From PVC group bacterium (lineage in GTDB: Bacteria > Verrucomicrobiota > Kiritimatiellia > UBA8416), in contig PWYP01000027.1 in assembly GCA_003567805.1 (NCBI GenBank), forward strand, positions 1 to 18,686: a stretch of 18,686 bases of DNA, written 5' to 3'. This document shows positions 1 through 7,044 of the stretch, piece by piece. Under the pieces are notes generated by a model. The model ran no database searches. It saw only the letters and a program-made list of their open reading frames with translations, and was not told the DNA's origin. How positions within the stretch are numbered: position 1 is the stretch's first letter; each line of letters begins with the position of its first letter. The translations under genes and the position numbers were made by a program.

Positions 1-67
1 ACCGCTAATTATTCTCATTCGGCGAATTGGGGAAGACAGCAGGCCACAGGCTACAGTGTTGGAGTTG

Positions 68-121
68 GCGCGTTGGGTCCGCCTTCGCCGCTTTGCGGGC
101 TACGGCGTGACAGCCTTCGCT
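68..121. repeat. GC-rich hairpin repeat, copy 1
   Basis: This 54-bp unit is repeated at 172-225 with 52 of 54 bases identical; the differences are at 76/180 and 82/186. The core is self-complementary: CGCCG at 87-91 can pair with CGGCG at 103-107, so each copy can fold into a hairpin. It ends in AGCCTTCGCT, which recurs inverted at 241-250 next to the tRNA. No reading frame with coding character was found here. I infer a small interspersed extragenic repeat; the family is not identified. Confidence 0.8.
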
Positions 122-171
122 TGCCGTTAGGCTGACATGCCAAGCCGTAGTCTCGCAGCAGGGTATATCAT

Positions 172-225
172 GCGCGTTGAGTCCGTCTTCGCCGCTTTGC
201 GGGCTACGGCGTGACAGCCTTCGCT
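172..225. repeat. GC-rich hairpin repeat, copy 2
   Basis: Second copy of the 54-bp unit seen at 68-121, offset by 104 bp. The 50 bases between the copies carry further fragments of the same mosaic: CTCGCAGCA at 152-160 is inverted at 234-242, and GCCGTAG at 144-150 is the inverse of CTACGGC inside both copies. The two copies are too few and the units too internally palindromic for a CRISPR array. Confidence 0.8.
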
Positions 226-250
226 CTTCGCGTTGCTGCGAGCGAAGGCT
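216..250 (-). terminator. Hairpin directly after tRNA-Val, possible terminator
   Basis: AGCCTTCGCT at 216-225 and AGCGAAGGCT at 241-250 form a perfect 10-bp inverted repeat around a 15-nt loop. On the minus strand the first arm begins with the last base of the encoded tRNA CCA end. No U-tract follows, so it is not a classical intrinsic terminator. It could end or process the tRNA transcript, or simply be a repeat arm inserted at the tRNA 3' end. Confidence 0.4.
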
Positions 251-326
251 GGTGGGCGGCGAGGGACTCGAACCCCCGACCACCTGGGTGTAAACCAGGT
301 GCTCTAACCAACTGAGCTAGCCGCCC
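250..326 (-). tRNA. tRNA-Val (anticodon UAC)
   Basis: The reverse complement gives a full 77-nt cloverleaf. The acceptor stem is GGGCGGC paired with GCCGCCC, the D-arm is GCTCAGTTGGTTAGAGC, and the anticodon stem is CCTGG/CCAGG with loop TTTACAC. The T-arm carries GGTTCGAGTCC. The loop places TAC at positions 34-36, which reads valine GUA codons and, by wobble, other GUN codons. Discriminator base A and the CCA tail are genomically encoded at the left end (250-253). It lies 65 nt downstream of the 143-aa gene on the same strand. Confidence 0.97.
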
Positions 327-391
327 GTATGCTTTGGAAGCGAGGAGAGTGTCTTATTGGGGGGGGGAAGTCAAGATGTTCTTGGTCCGTA

Positions 392-823
392 TTAGCGGCT
401 GAGTTTGACGCGGGACATATAGTGCTGCAGCACACACTGGATTACGTCTTCTTTGGTGATATCTTCGATGTAGTAATCTCCAGCACCAGGTTTCAGCATG
501 GCTTCAACGGTGACCAACCGTAATCCGCCTCGTTCCCGCATACGAACTTGTGCATAGGGAAGCTTGCGGTCGGGAAGGGTTCTTTCCTGTACACGGAACA
601 TGATTTCTTCGGTGGTTCCATCTAAAACGGTTATGACGGCACTGCTGGGGGTGTTGCGTACGCTTACCCGGCGACCGTGCTTTTCAAATGCGGGGCGCAA
701 CTCTTCAAAAGCAGGTAGGGCAATATCCGCAATAAAAGATTCAAACGGGGATATTTTGGTTTCTTTTTGTGTTTGATCGGAACCGACAAAAAAATTGTCG
801 AGCGTTTGTTGCCATTCTGCCAT
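392..823 (-). CDS. Uncharacterised 143-aa protein
   Basis: I do not recognise this protein. The ATG at 823 is chosen because AGAGG lies 4-5 nt upstream; an in-frame TTG at 901 would add 26 residues but has no properly spaced ribosome binding site. The protein is soluble-looking, with no signal peptide or membrane segment. The N-terminal third (MAEWQQ onward) is acidic to neutral and probably helical. The middle alternates hydrophobic residues in strand-like stretches (SSAVITVLDG, EIMFRVQERT, LRLVTVEAML), and the C-terminus is a helix rich in V, Q and Y ending RVKLSR. This suggests a small alpha/beta fold. The tRNA-Val gene follows 65 nt downstream and may be co-transcribed. It points away from waaA, so the 220 bp between the two starts should hold divergent promoters. 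Confidence 0.7.
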   Translation of the reverse strand: MAEWQQTLDNFFVGSDQTQKETKISPFESFIADIALPAFEELRPAFEKHGRRVSVRNTPSSAVITVLDGTTEEIMFRVQERTLPDRKLPYAQVRMRERGGLRLVTVEAMLKPGAGDYYIEDITKEDVIQCVLQHYMSRVKLSR

Positions 824-1043
824 ATAGCCTCTTCTTATATCTTGATCGACTTTCTGTTGTAACTGGAGCGGAAGATAACACAATCTTCTTTCCGGTTGCA
901 ACCTCGCAAACGTTCTCCCTTATTTGACAATATGGTGGTATCCATTCTGTGGAAAAATAGGTTTCTTCCTACGCTTTTCATTGGCGTCGCTTTAGGATAC
1001 AGTCCGCATTTATCTGATTTCAGGAATTTCCGGGAAGTACATC

Positions 1044-2342
1044 ATGTGGTTTTTCTATAATATTCTTTTCTTTGTCGGGTACATCTTACTTTTGCCGCAT
1101 TTTCTCGTACGCATGTTGCGTCGGGGAGGATATCGCAAGAATTTCATGGAGCGGTTTGGGTGTTATGACGTATCGAAGCGGATGGCATTGGGTGCAGGCC
1201 GCACGTGGGTGCACGCTGTTAGTGTGGGTGAGGTCAATTTGGCTCTTGCGTTACTGGAGGAAATGCGGGCAGAGGATCCTTCCTTGCGTTTTCTGATCAG
1301 CACAACGACTTCGACTGGTTATGCGATTTTGCGCCAGCGCAAACATGCGGATGATGTTCAGGTCTATTTCCCGGTGGATTTCCCATGGGTTGTGCGTAGT
1401 GTGGTACGCATGATTCAACCGCGCGCGCTTATTTTGCTGGAGTGTGAGCTGTGGCCGAATTTGCTCCGTCGTCTAGCACGTAGCAGCGTTCCGGTATGGG
1501 TCGTAAATGGACGTATTTCTGAGCGATCCTACAAGGGCTACCGGAAAGTGCGCGTCTTTTTCAAACGGGCAGCTAGCTGGGTAGCGATGTTCTTTGTGCA
1601 AACAGAGGGTGATGCTGAAAGGCTGCGTCATTTGGGGGTGAACCATATTCAAGTGTTGGGGTCAGCAAAATTTGATCTCCCCTTACCAGACGAGGGCCAA
1701 GAGGATCATGCCCGATCTGTGGTTCGGCAGGCTGGGATGGATTTAGCGGGTATGTTCTGGGTGATGGGGTCAACTTGGCCGGGGGAAGAACGCGCGTTAC
1801 TGGACGTATTTTGTTCGTTACGGAAGAAGTATCCTGCGCTTCAGGCTATTCTGGTTCCACGACATGCTGAACGGGGCAATATAATTGCATCCCTGTTGCG
1901 AGAGCGTTCCATTTCTTTTGTGCAACGGAGCCAAATGGGAACACAGGACATCACGGAGCCGCCTGCTGTACTTTTGGCCGATTCCACAGGCGAATTGGCT
2001 GGCTATTATATGTTGGCTGATTTTGTGTTTGTAGGCAAAAGCATGGCGGATAATCATGGTGGGCAGAACCCGGTTGAACCAGCAGCTTTGGGAAAGGCTG
2101 TGATTACGGGGGCAAATATGGAAAACTTTTCCGGTGTAATGGCGGATCTGTTGCAAGCGGATGCGATCTGGGTTGCTTCTGATTTCAGGAATCTGGAGGA
2201 AATGGGAGAGCGTTTGATTACGGATGAGGCTTGTCGCCAGGCTCTTGGTACACGTGCGGCAGCTTTGGTGGCTTCACGGCGTGGGGTTATGCGCCGCAGT
2301 GCGCAATTGATTTTAGCGGATCTTCCGCAAGCGAAGCGTTGA
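1044..2342 (+). CDS. waaA: 3-deoxy-D-manno-octulosonic acid (Kdo) transferase WaaA
   Basis: This enzyme transfers Kdo from CMP-Kdo to the lipid A precursor at the cytoplasmic face of the inner membrane (GT30 family). The 432 residues match the usual family length. A hydrophobic N-terminal segment (about residues 3-22) fits the membrane anchor. WVHAVSVGEV at 55-64 carries the expected catalytic Glu63. ISTTTSTG (85-92), LECELWPN (132-139) and VNGRIS (154-159) follow in the N-terminal Rossmann half. The C-terminal nucleotide-binding half has MGSTWPGEE (241-249), VPRHAER (271-277) and DNHGGQNPVEPA (337-348). The start has only a weak GGGAAG-like site 9-10 nt upstream. It opens a same-strand run with purD 48 nt downstream. 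The gene implies an outer membrane with Kdo-containing lipid A. Confidence 0.95.
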   Translation: MWFFYNILFFVGYILLLPHFLVRMLRRGGYRKNFMERFGCYDVSKRMALGAGRTWVHAVSVGEVNLALALLEEMRAEDPSLRFLISTTTSTGYAILRQRKHADDVQVYFPVDFPWVVRSVVRMIQPRALILLECELWPNLLRRLARSSVPVWVVNGRISERSYKGYRKVRVFFKRAASWVAMFFVQTEGDAERLRHLGVNHIQVLGSAKFDLPLPDEGQEDHARSVVRQAGMDLAGMFWVMGSTWPGEERALLDVFCSLRKKYPALQAILVPRHAERGNIIASLLRERSISFVQRSQMGTQDITEPPAVLLADSTGELAGYYMLADFVFVGKSMADNHGGQNPVEPAALGKAVITGANMENFSGVMADLLQADAIWVASDFRNLEEMGERLITDEACRQALGTRAAALVASRRGVMRRSAQLILADLPQAKR

Positions 2343-2378
2343 CTCGGGGGCATGTTACGGTAGACTGCATCTTTTTTG

Positions 2379-2384
2379 AAAGGG
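2379..2384 (+). promoter_or_regulatory. Ribosome binding site fixing the purD start
   Basis: AAAGGG lies 6 nt before the ATG at 2391. This favours that ATG over an in-frame TTG at 2376, which would precede the conserved N-terminal sequence by five residues. Confidence 0.6.
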
Positions 2385-2390
2385 TTGTTC

Positions 2391-3674
2391 ATGAAGATAT
2401 TGGTAGTGGGTAGTGGTGGAAGAGAGCATGCGTTAGCCTGGAAATTGGCATCTGATTCCAGTTCGCCTGCACTGTTTTGTGCGCCGGGAAATGCGGGTAC
2501 GGCAAAAATCGGGACGAATCTTCCGATTGCGGCGGAGGATATCGAGGGCATTGTGGCATGGGCCCGGGAAGAAAGACCTGATTTGACTGTGATTGGCCCT
2601 GAAGTTCCCCTTTGTGCCGGGGTGGTGGATTTACTTATCGGTGAGGGCCTGAGGGTCTTTGGGCCGAATCAAGCGGCTGCGCAGCTTGAGGGGAGTAAGG
2701 TCTTTGCGAAAGAGGTGATGGAGGCCGCCGGGGTTCCCACGGCGCGTTCAGCAAGCTTTACGGATCCTGATGCAGCCAAGGCGTATGTTCGGGATGAGGG
2801 TGCGCCTATCGTCATTAAAGCAGAGGGACTTGCTGCTGGCAAAGGTGTGACCGTATGCAGCACGGTTGCAGAAGCGGAGGCAGCGATTGATGCGGCGATG
2901 TGTAGTAAGGTTTTTGGCGATGCGGGCCGTCAGATTTTAGTGGAGGAATGCTTAGAGGGCCCGGAAGCCTCTATTCTGGCCTTAGTGGATGGAACACGCT
3001 GTGTTTTGTTAGCGTCTTCCCAAGATCACAAACGCGCGCATGACGGGGATACGGGCCCCAACACAGGTGGAATGGGGGCTTATTCTCCCGCGCCTGTCGT
3101 CACAGAGGCATTATGGCCCATCATTCAAGAGCAGGTTTTTGATCGGACGCTTGCAGAATTGCAGAAGCGCGGCATCACGTTCAAAGGGGTTTTGTATGCA
3201 GGTTTGATGCTCACCGAGGCCGGTCCAAAGGTTCTGGAATTCAATACAAGATTTGGAGATCCCGAAACACAGGTGATTTTGCCGCGTTTGAAAGGTGATT
3301 TGGTTCCGCTTTTTGCGGCCTGCATTGATGGCACCTTGTCCGCTTCCATGTTGGAGTGGGAATCTGCTGCCTGTGTAACCATTGTTATGGCGGCTGCAGG
3401 ATACCCGGGGGCGTATCCCAAGGGGGATGTGATTCATGGATTGGAACAAGCGGAAACCGTTGATGGTGTGACGGTATTTCATGCAGGGACCCAATTGCAT
3501 GATGGTCAGGTTGTGACTGCGGGAGGTCGTGTGTTGGCGGTGACTGCTTTAGGGCATACGCTTTCGGATGCGATCCGGCAGGCGTATGATGGTGCTGATT
3601 GTATCCGTTTTTCCGGGGGATGGTGTCGGCGCGACATTGCAGCAAAGGCAACGCGTGCTGCTGGAGGCAATTAA
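2391..3674 (+). CDS. purD: Phosphoribosylamine-glycine ligase (GAR synthetase) PurD
   Basis: PurD is an ATP-grasp ligase that joins 5-phosphoribosylamine and glycine to give GAR, the second step of de novo purine synthesis, in the cytoplasm. The 427 residues are typical of the family. The N-terminal domain begins MKILVVGSGGREHALAW and has the VIGPEVPLCAG segment (67-77). The ATP-grasp part shows VIKAEGLAAGKGV (141-153), HDGDTGPNTGGMGAYSP (217-233) and VLEFNTRFGDPETQ (281-294), with the metal-binding Glu and Asn. The C-terminus ends in the family-like GGWCRRDIAAKA. All key motifs are intact. Its stop TAA overlaps the A of the next gene's ATG (TAATG at 3672-3676), so the phosphatase is probably translated by coupling. 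Glycine, its substrate, is a product of the SHMT domain encoded two genes later. Confidence 0.97.
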   Translation: MKILVVGSGGREHALAWKLASDSSSPALFCAPGNAGTAKIGTNLPIAAEDIEGIVAWAREERPDLTVIGPEVPLCAGVVDLLIGEGLRVFGPNQAAAQLEGSKVFAKEVMEAAGVPTARSASFTDPDAAKAYVRDEGAPIVIKAEGLAAGKGVTVCSTVAEAEAAIDAAMCSKVFGDAGRQILVEECLEGPEASILALVDGTRCVLLASSQDHKRAHDGDTGPNTGGMGAYSPAPVVTEALWPIIQEQVFDRTLAELQKRGITFKGVLYAGLMLTEAGPKVLEFNTRFGDPETQVILPRLKGDLVPLFAACIDGTLSASMLEWESAACVTIVMAAAGYPGAYPKGDVIHGLEQAETVDGVTVFHAGTQLHDGQVVTAGGRVLAVTALGHTLSDAIRQAYDGADCIRFSGGWCRRDIAAKATRAAGGN

Positions 3675-4132
3675 TGCACGATCTGGTTTTTGTGTGTACG
3701 GGAAATATTTGCCGGAGTCCGATGGCGGAGTATTTATTCCGCCATATGCTGCAGCATGCGCATCCCGAGTGGCGTGTGTTTTCGGCCGGTGTTGCGGCGG
3801 GCTATGGTGTGCCTGCCAGCCGGTATGCCATTCAGGTTCTTGACGAGTGTGGGGTTGATCTGACACCGCACCGTAGCCAGCCCGTTATTCCGCAGATGGC
3901 TTCTACTGCGCATTTGTTTGTGGTTATGACGGGAGGGCACCGCGCGTATTTGAATGACATGTACCCGTCCACGGCAGATAAGACTGATTTTATGCTTCAT
4001 TTTAATCCCAATGCCGTAGATACAGACTTGCTGGATCCCATTGGATTATCCCTGGATGTGTATCGGTATGTGCGTGACCAAATTCGAGATGCGCTGCCAG
4101 GGTTATCGAAACATTTACATTCGATTACATAG
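3674..4132 (+). CDS. Low-molecular-weight protein tyrosine phosphatase family protein
   Basis: The 152-aa protein opens with MHDLVFVCTGNICRSPMAEY, which contains the CX5R(S/T) phosphate-binding loop: nucleophile Cys8, Arg14, Ser15. The general-acid Asp-Pro is visible near the C-terminus in LLDPIGLSLDVY. The family dephosphorylates phosphotyrosine or, in the YwlE branch, phosphoarginine. YwlE has Thr at the position occupied here by Ile12 and that Thr is known to favour phosphoarginine, so Ile suggests phosphotyrosine or another substrate. The start shares one base with the purD stop. In Bacillus subtilis ywlE also lies close upstream of the rpiB-like gene and glyA, so the neighbourhood looks conserved. 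The role of the phosphatase beside these metabolic genes is unknown. Confidence 0.9.
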   Translation: MHDLVFVCTGNICRSPMAEYLFRHMLQHAHPEWRVFSAGVAAGYGVPASRYAIQVLDECGVDLTPHRSQPVIPQMASTAHLFVVMTGGHRAYLNDMYPSTADKTDFMLHFNPNAVDTDLLDPIGLSLDVYRYVRDQIRDALPGLSKHLHSIT

Positions 4133-4177
4133 AAGTGTTCATTTCCTAGATTATTGCAAAGAAAGGTAGAGTTAGAT

Positions 4178-5872
4178 ATGCGGGTAGGAATAGCAGCAGA
4201 TCACGGTGGGGTTGCGCTGAAGGAGGTGCTGGTGCAACGGCTCAAGGCGGATCAACATACGGTTGTTGATTATGGTAGCAAGGAGAGCGATGGCTCTGTT
4301 GATTATACAGATTATGCTGGACTGGTTGCTGTGGGCATGGAACGCGGCGAGGTGGATGAAGGCATTCTTGTCTGTACGACGGGGATCGGTATGTCCATGT
4401 CTGCAAATCGGTATCCTTTTTTGCGGGCCGCACTTTGTACAACCCCTCATATGGCCGAGATGGCACGGAAGCATAATGATGCCAATGTGCTCGTTCTAGG
4501 GGCCACGCTCACGGATGCAACGAGTGCCGGAGAAATCCTTTCGACTTGGATGTCGATGTCGTTTACGGGAGAAGAACGTCACACGCGGCGTTTAGCCAAA
4601 CAGTCTCGTTCGGCTGCATTCTTTATGGACACAGATTCGATTCGCGAATCGGATCCGGCGGTATATGAGAATATTCGGCTTGAGGCCGAGCGGCAGCGTA
4701 GCACCTTAAATCTGATTGCATCGGAAAATGGGGTCAGTCGTGCCATCCGTCAGGCACAGGGATCTGTGATGACCAACAAATATGCAGAAGGGTATCCCGG
4801 AAAGCGGTGGTACAGTGGTTGCGATTTTGTAGATGCCGTGGAGAACTTAGCTATTGAGCGCGCCTGTGCGTTGTTTGGATCCGAGCATGCTAATGTTCAG
4901 CCGCATTGTGGTAGTTCTGCCAATATGGCGGTTTACCATGCGCAACTCAAACCTGGAGACACGATTTTAGCTATGGATCTGGCGCACGGGGGACATTTAA
5001 CACACGGTTCCCCGGTGAATTTCAGTGGTATGCTTTATGATGTGGTTCCCTATGGTGTATCGAAGGATACGGGGTTGATTGATTTTGATCATGTGGCAAG
5101 TTTGGCGAAAGAGCATAAGCCGAAGTTGATTGTTGCTGGTGCTAGTGCCTATTCCCGCATTTTGGATTTTGAGCGCTTTGCTGAGATTGCGCACGATGTG
5201 GGTGCCATGCTATTGGTCGACATGGCACATATCGCGGGTCTTGTTGCGGGGGGCGTTCATCCGAGTCCGGTTCCGCATGCGGAGTTTGTGACCACAACAA
5301 CCCACAAGACACTTCGGGGTCCGCGCAGTGGTATGGTGCTGTGTAGGCAAACGCATGCTGCTGCGATTGACAAGGCTGTATTTCCGGGATTGCAAGGTGG
5401 GCCCCTGGAACATGTGATTGCCGCGAAAGCCATTTGCTTTCATGAAGCACAGCAACCCGCTTTCAAGACGTATGCATCCAATATTGTTACGAACGCCAAG
5501 GTGATGGCAGAAAGCTTTTTGGCGGATGGCCTGACTTTGGTTTCGGGGGGTACCGACAATCACCTGATTTTGGTTGATGTGGGGGCTGCCGGATCTACGG
5601 GTAAAGCGGTATCTCAGGCGTTGGACCAAGCGGGTATCATCGTGAACAAAAACGCCATTCCTTTCGATACGCGGAGTCCTTTTGTGACGTCTGGTATTCG
5701 TATCGGTACACCCGGTGTAACGGCGCGCGGGATGGGGGGCGATGAGATGAAGCAGATCGCCAAATGGATTCATGCTGTTATTCGCGCACCAGAGGATGAA
5801 GCCGCCTTGCGGCGCATTCGTGGCGAAGTTGAGGCTCTTTGTTCGCAGTTTCCTGCCATGCAGGAAGTATAG
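4178..5872 (+). CDS. Fused ribose-5-phosphate isomerase B / serine hydroxymethyltransferase
   Basis: One 564-aa frame carries two complete enzymes. Residues 1 to about 145 are RpiB, which interconverts ribulose 5-phosphate and ribose 5-phosphate: IAADHGG (5-11), DYGS (31-34), [14 protein letters not shown] (65-78) with catalytic Cys66, and His91. Residues from about 155 to 564 are SHMT (GlyA), a PLP enzyme making glycine and methylene-THF from serine: LNLIASEN (177-184), [14 protein letters not shown] (201-214), [11 protein letters not shown] (345-355) and [15 protein letters not shown] (371-385) with PLP lysine Lys377. The linker is only about 10-15 residues. The only ATG near the junction (4625) has no ribosome binding site, so a separate SHMT start is unlikely. 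I chose the ATG at 4178, preceded by GAAAGG. An in-frame TTG at 4154 lacks such a site. Confidence 0.95.
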   Translation: MRVGIAADHGGVALKEVLVQRLKADQHTVVDYGSKESDGSVDYTDYAGLVAVGMERGEVDEGILVCTTGIGMSMSANRYPFLRAALCTTPHMAEMARKHNDANVLVLGATLTDATSAGEILSTWMSMSFTGEERHTRRLAKQSRSAAFFMDTDSIRESDPAVYENIRLEAERQRSTLNLIASENGVSRAIRQAQGSVMTNKYAEGYPGKRWYSGCDFVDAVENLAIERACALFGSEHANVQPHCGSSANMAVYHAQLKPGDTILAMDLAHGGHLTHGSPVNFSGMLYDVVPYGVSKDTGLIDFDHVASLAKEHKPKLIVAGASAYSRILDFERFAEIAHDVGAMLLVDMAHIAGLVAGGVHPSPVPHAEFVTTTTHKTLRGPRSGMVLCRQTHAAAIDKAVFPGLQGGPLEHVIAAKAICFHEAQQPAFKTYASNIVTNAKVMAESFLADGLTLVSGGTDNHLILVDVGAAGSTGKAVSQALDQAGIIVNKNAIPFDTRSPFVTSGIRIGTPGVTARGMGGDEMKQIAKWIHAVIRAPEDEAALRRIRGEVEALCSQFPAMQEV

Positions 5873-5904
5873 GTTGCGATACGTGATCTGAATATGGGTG
5901 CAGT

Positions 5905-6576
5905 ATGCGCAGTCACAACGGTCGCATTATCATTATCGGCGATGTGCATGGTTGTTATGCCGAGCTCGCCCAGCTTTTACGGGAAGTGCATGTTGTTGCG
6001 GGGCGTGACCGTGTTATTTTTCTGGGGGATCTCATCAACAAGGGCCCAGATTCTGCACGTGTGTGGGATTTATTTCGATCCGTGCGTGGAGAATCGATCA
6101 TGGGGAACCACGAGTGGAGCATGCTGCAATTATTGGATGGCAATGGCAATCGACATGCGAAATACAAGGAGCGGCTTGAGCATCATTTCGGTAAAGCACT
6201 GCCTGCATTTGTCCGCTCGGTTCGCAAATGGCCGTTTTGGATTGATCTAGGCGATTACATGCTTGTACATGCTGGTCTCGTGCCCGGCAAACACCCCTCG
6301 CAAACAGATCCTTGGATTCTTACGACGATTCGCACGTGGGATGGTATCGGGAAAGACTTGCTCCATCCCAGGAATCCACCATGGTTCGACCTGTACGAAG
6401 GCGAGCAAACCGTAGTATTCGGGCATTGGGCCGCTTTGGGCGGATTGCAACGATCCCGCGTGATCGGGTTGGACACCGGCTGTGTTTATGGTGGCATGCT
6501 TACGGCGCTGGTGCTACCGGAGCGGCGCTTTGTACGGATTCAGGCTCAGGAACCACATTATCTAAAGTATTCATGA
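5905..6576 (+). CDS. ApaH-like PPP-family metallophosphatase
   Basis: This 223-aa protein has the full set of PPP-type calcineurin-like phosphoesterase motifs for a two-metal centre: GDVHG (12-16), GDLINKGP (41-48), GNHE (67-70), VHAG (121-124) and GHW (173-175). The C-terminal GLDTGCVYGGMLTAL closely follows the ApaH pattern, and KGP replaces the DRG of eukaryotic PP1/PP2A. Likely activities are symmetrical diadenosine tetraphosphate hydrolysis or protein phosphatase; the sequence does not decide between them. It is shorter than E. coli ApaH. Start ATG 5905 has a modest GGGTG site just upstream, 32 nt after rpiB-glyA, so it is probably the last gene of the operon. Its last 77 bp overlap the 3' end of the convergent response regulator gene. 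Confidence 0.88.
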   Translation: MRSHNGRIIIIGDVHGCYAELAQLLREVHVVAGRDRVIFLGDLINKGPDSARVWDLFRSVRGESIMGNHEWSMLQLLDGNGNRHAKYKERLEHHFGKALPAFVRSVRKWPFWIDLGDYMLVHAGLVPGKHPSQTDPWILTTIRTWDGIGKDLLHPRNPPWFDLYEGEQTVVFGHWAALGGLQRSRVIGLDTGCVYGGMLTALVLPERRFVRIQAQEPHYLKYS

Positions 6577-6934
6577 TAGGTGTTCCCAAGTAGAATTGGA
6601 TGTTGTGCAGTAGCATGTCTTCATCGATCGGCTTGATGAGGTACCCGCAAACGCCGAGCGAAAACATCGTGTTGATGATATCTCTAGTGACGTGGCCCGT
6701 AATCAGAATGACTTTGGTTTTTTGCGGGATGTGAGCGTTTTTCATAAACCACTTGCCGTCATGGCCCGGCATTGCAAAATCCACCAGAATGATGTCATAC
6801 GTCTCGTCTTTAAGAAACGCAGTGGCTTCATCGGCCGTTTCTGCACAGGTGACTTGAAATTGATGAGACTCAAGAGAGTGGGTCATCGTTTCGCGTATGC
6901 CAGGGTCATCATCGAGGATTAATATTGATTGCAT
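6500..6934 (-). CDS. Single-domain response regulator (CheY-like receiver)
   Basis: The 144-aa protein is one receiver domain. The acidic pocket is D8-D9-D10 in ILILDDDPG, the phospho-acceptor is Asp52 in ILVDFAMPG, the switch Thr79 lies in LITGH and Lys101 in YLIKP. After the domain comes a Pro/Ala-rich tail of about 20 residues (VVPEPESVQSAAPVAPAP) with no output domain, so it signals through protein contacts or a phosphorelay. The start at 6934 is supported by GAGAGGGG six nt upstream; an upstream in-frame ATG at 6964 would place ten extra residues over that site. No histidine kinase is in the window. Its 3' end overlaps the phosphatase gene by 77 bp in convergent orientation. Confidence 0.92.
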   Translation of the reverse strand: MQSILILDDDPGIRETMTHSLESHQFQVTCAETADEATAFLKDETYDIILVDFAMPGHDGKWFMKNAHIPQKTKVILITGHVTRDIINTMFSLGVCGYLIKPIDEDMLLHNIQFYLGTPIMNTLDNVVPEPESVQSAAPVAPAP

Positions 6935-7044
6935 AGCAAGCCCCTCTCTGTTTTGACCGGTCATGTTCTGGATTGCGTTGCGTCAGTGCAATAACAACCG
7001 CTCGTACGGTGTTTAGTTTACGCCGCGGTTCGGGAGGTGTCTAG

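Noticed and set aside
68..225. CRISPR-like array from the direct repeats.
   Set aside because: Only two copies exist, they are long and self-complementary, and the intervening DNA contains pieces of the same repeat.
924..929. Perfect TTGACA as a -35 element for waaA.
   Set aside because: No acceptable -10 lies 15-19 bp downstream. The waaA promoter remains unlocated in 824-1043, where I see no gene either.
3674..4132. Annotation as arsenate reductase or as protein arginine phosphatase.
   Set aside because: The single loop Cys pair plus the DP motif fits the general family, but no arsenic genes are nearby, and Ile12 argues against the YwlE specificity.
5210..5773. 187-codon open frame antisense to the SHMT domain.
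   Set aside because: It lies wholly inside a conserved enzyme gene, has no ribosome binding site or recognisable domain, and is a codon-bias artefact.
4625..5872. Separate glyA gene starting at the internal ATG 4625.
   Set aside because: There is no Shine-Dalgarno before 4625 and the frame is continuous with the RpiB domain, so a fusion is the simpler reading.
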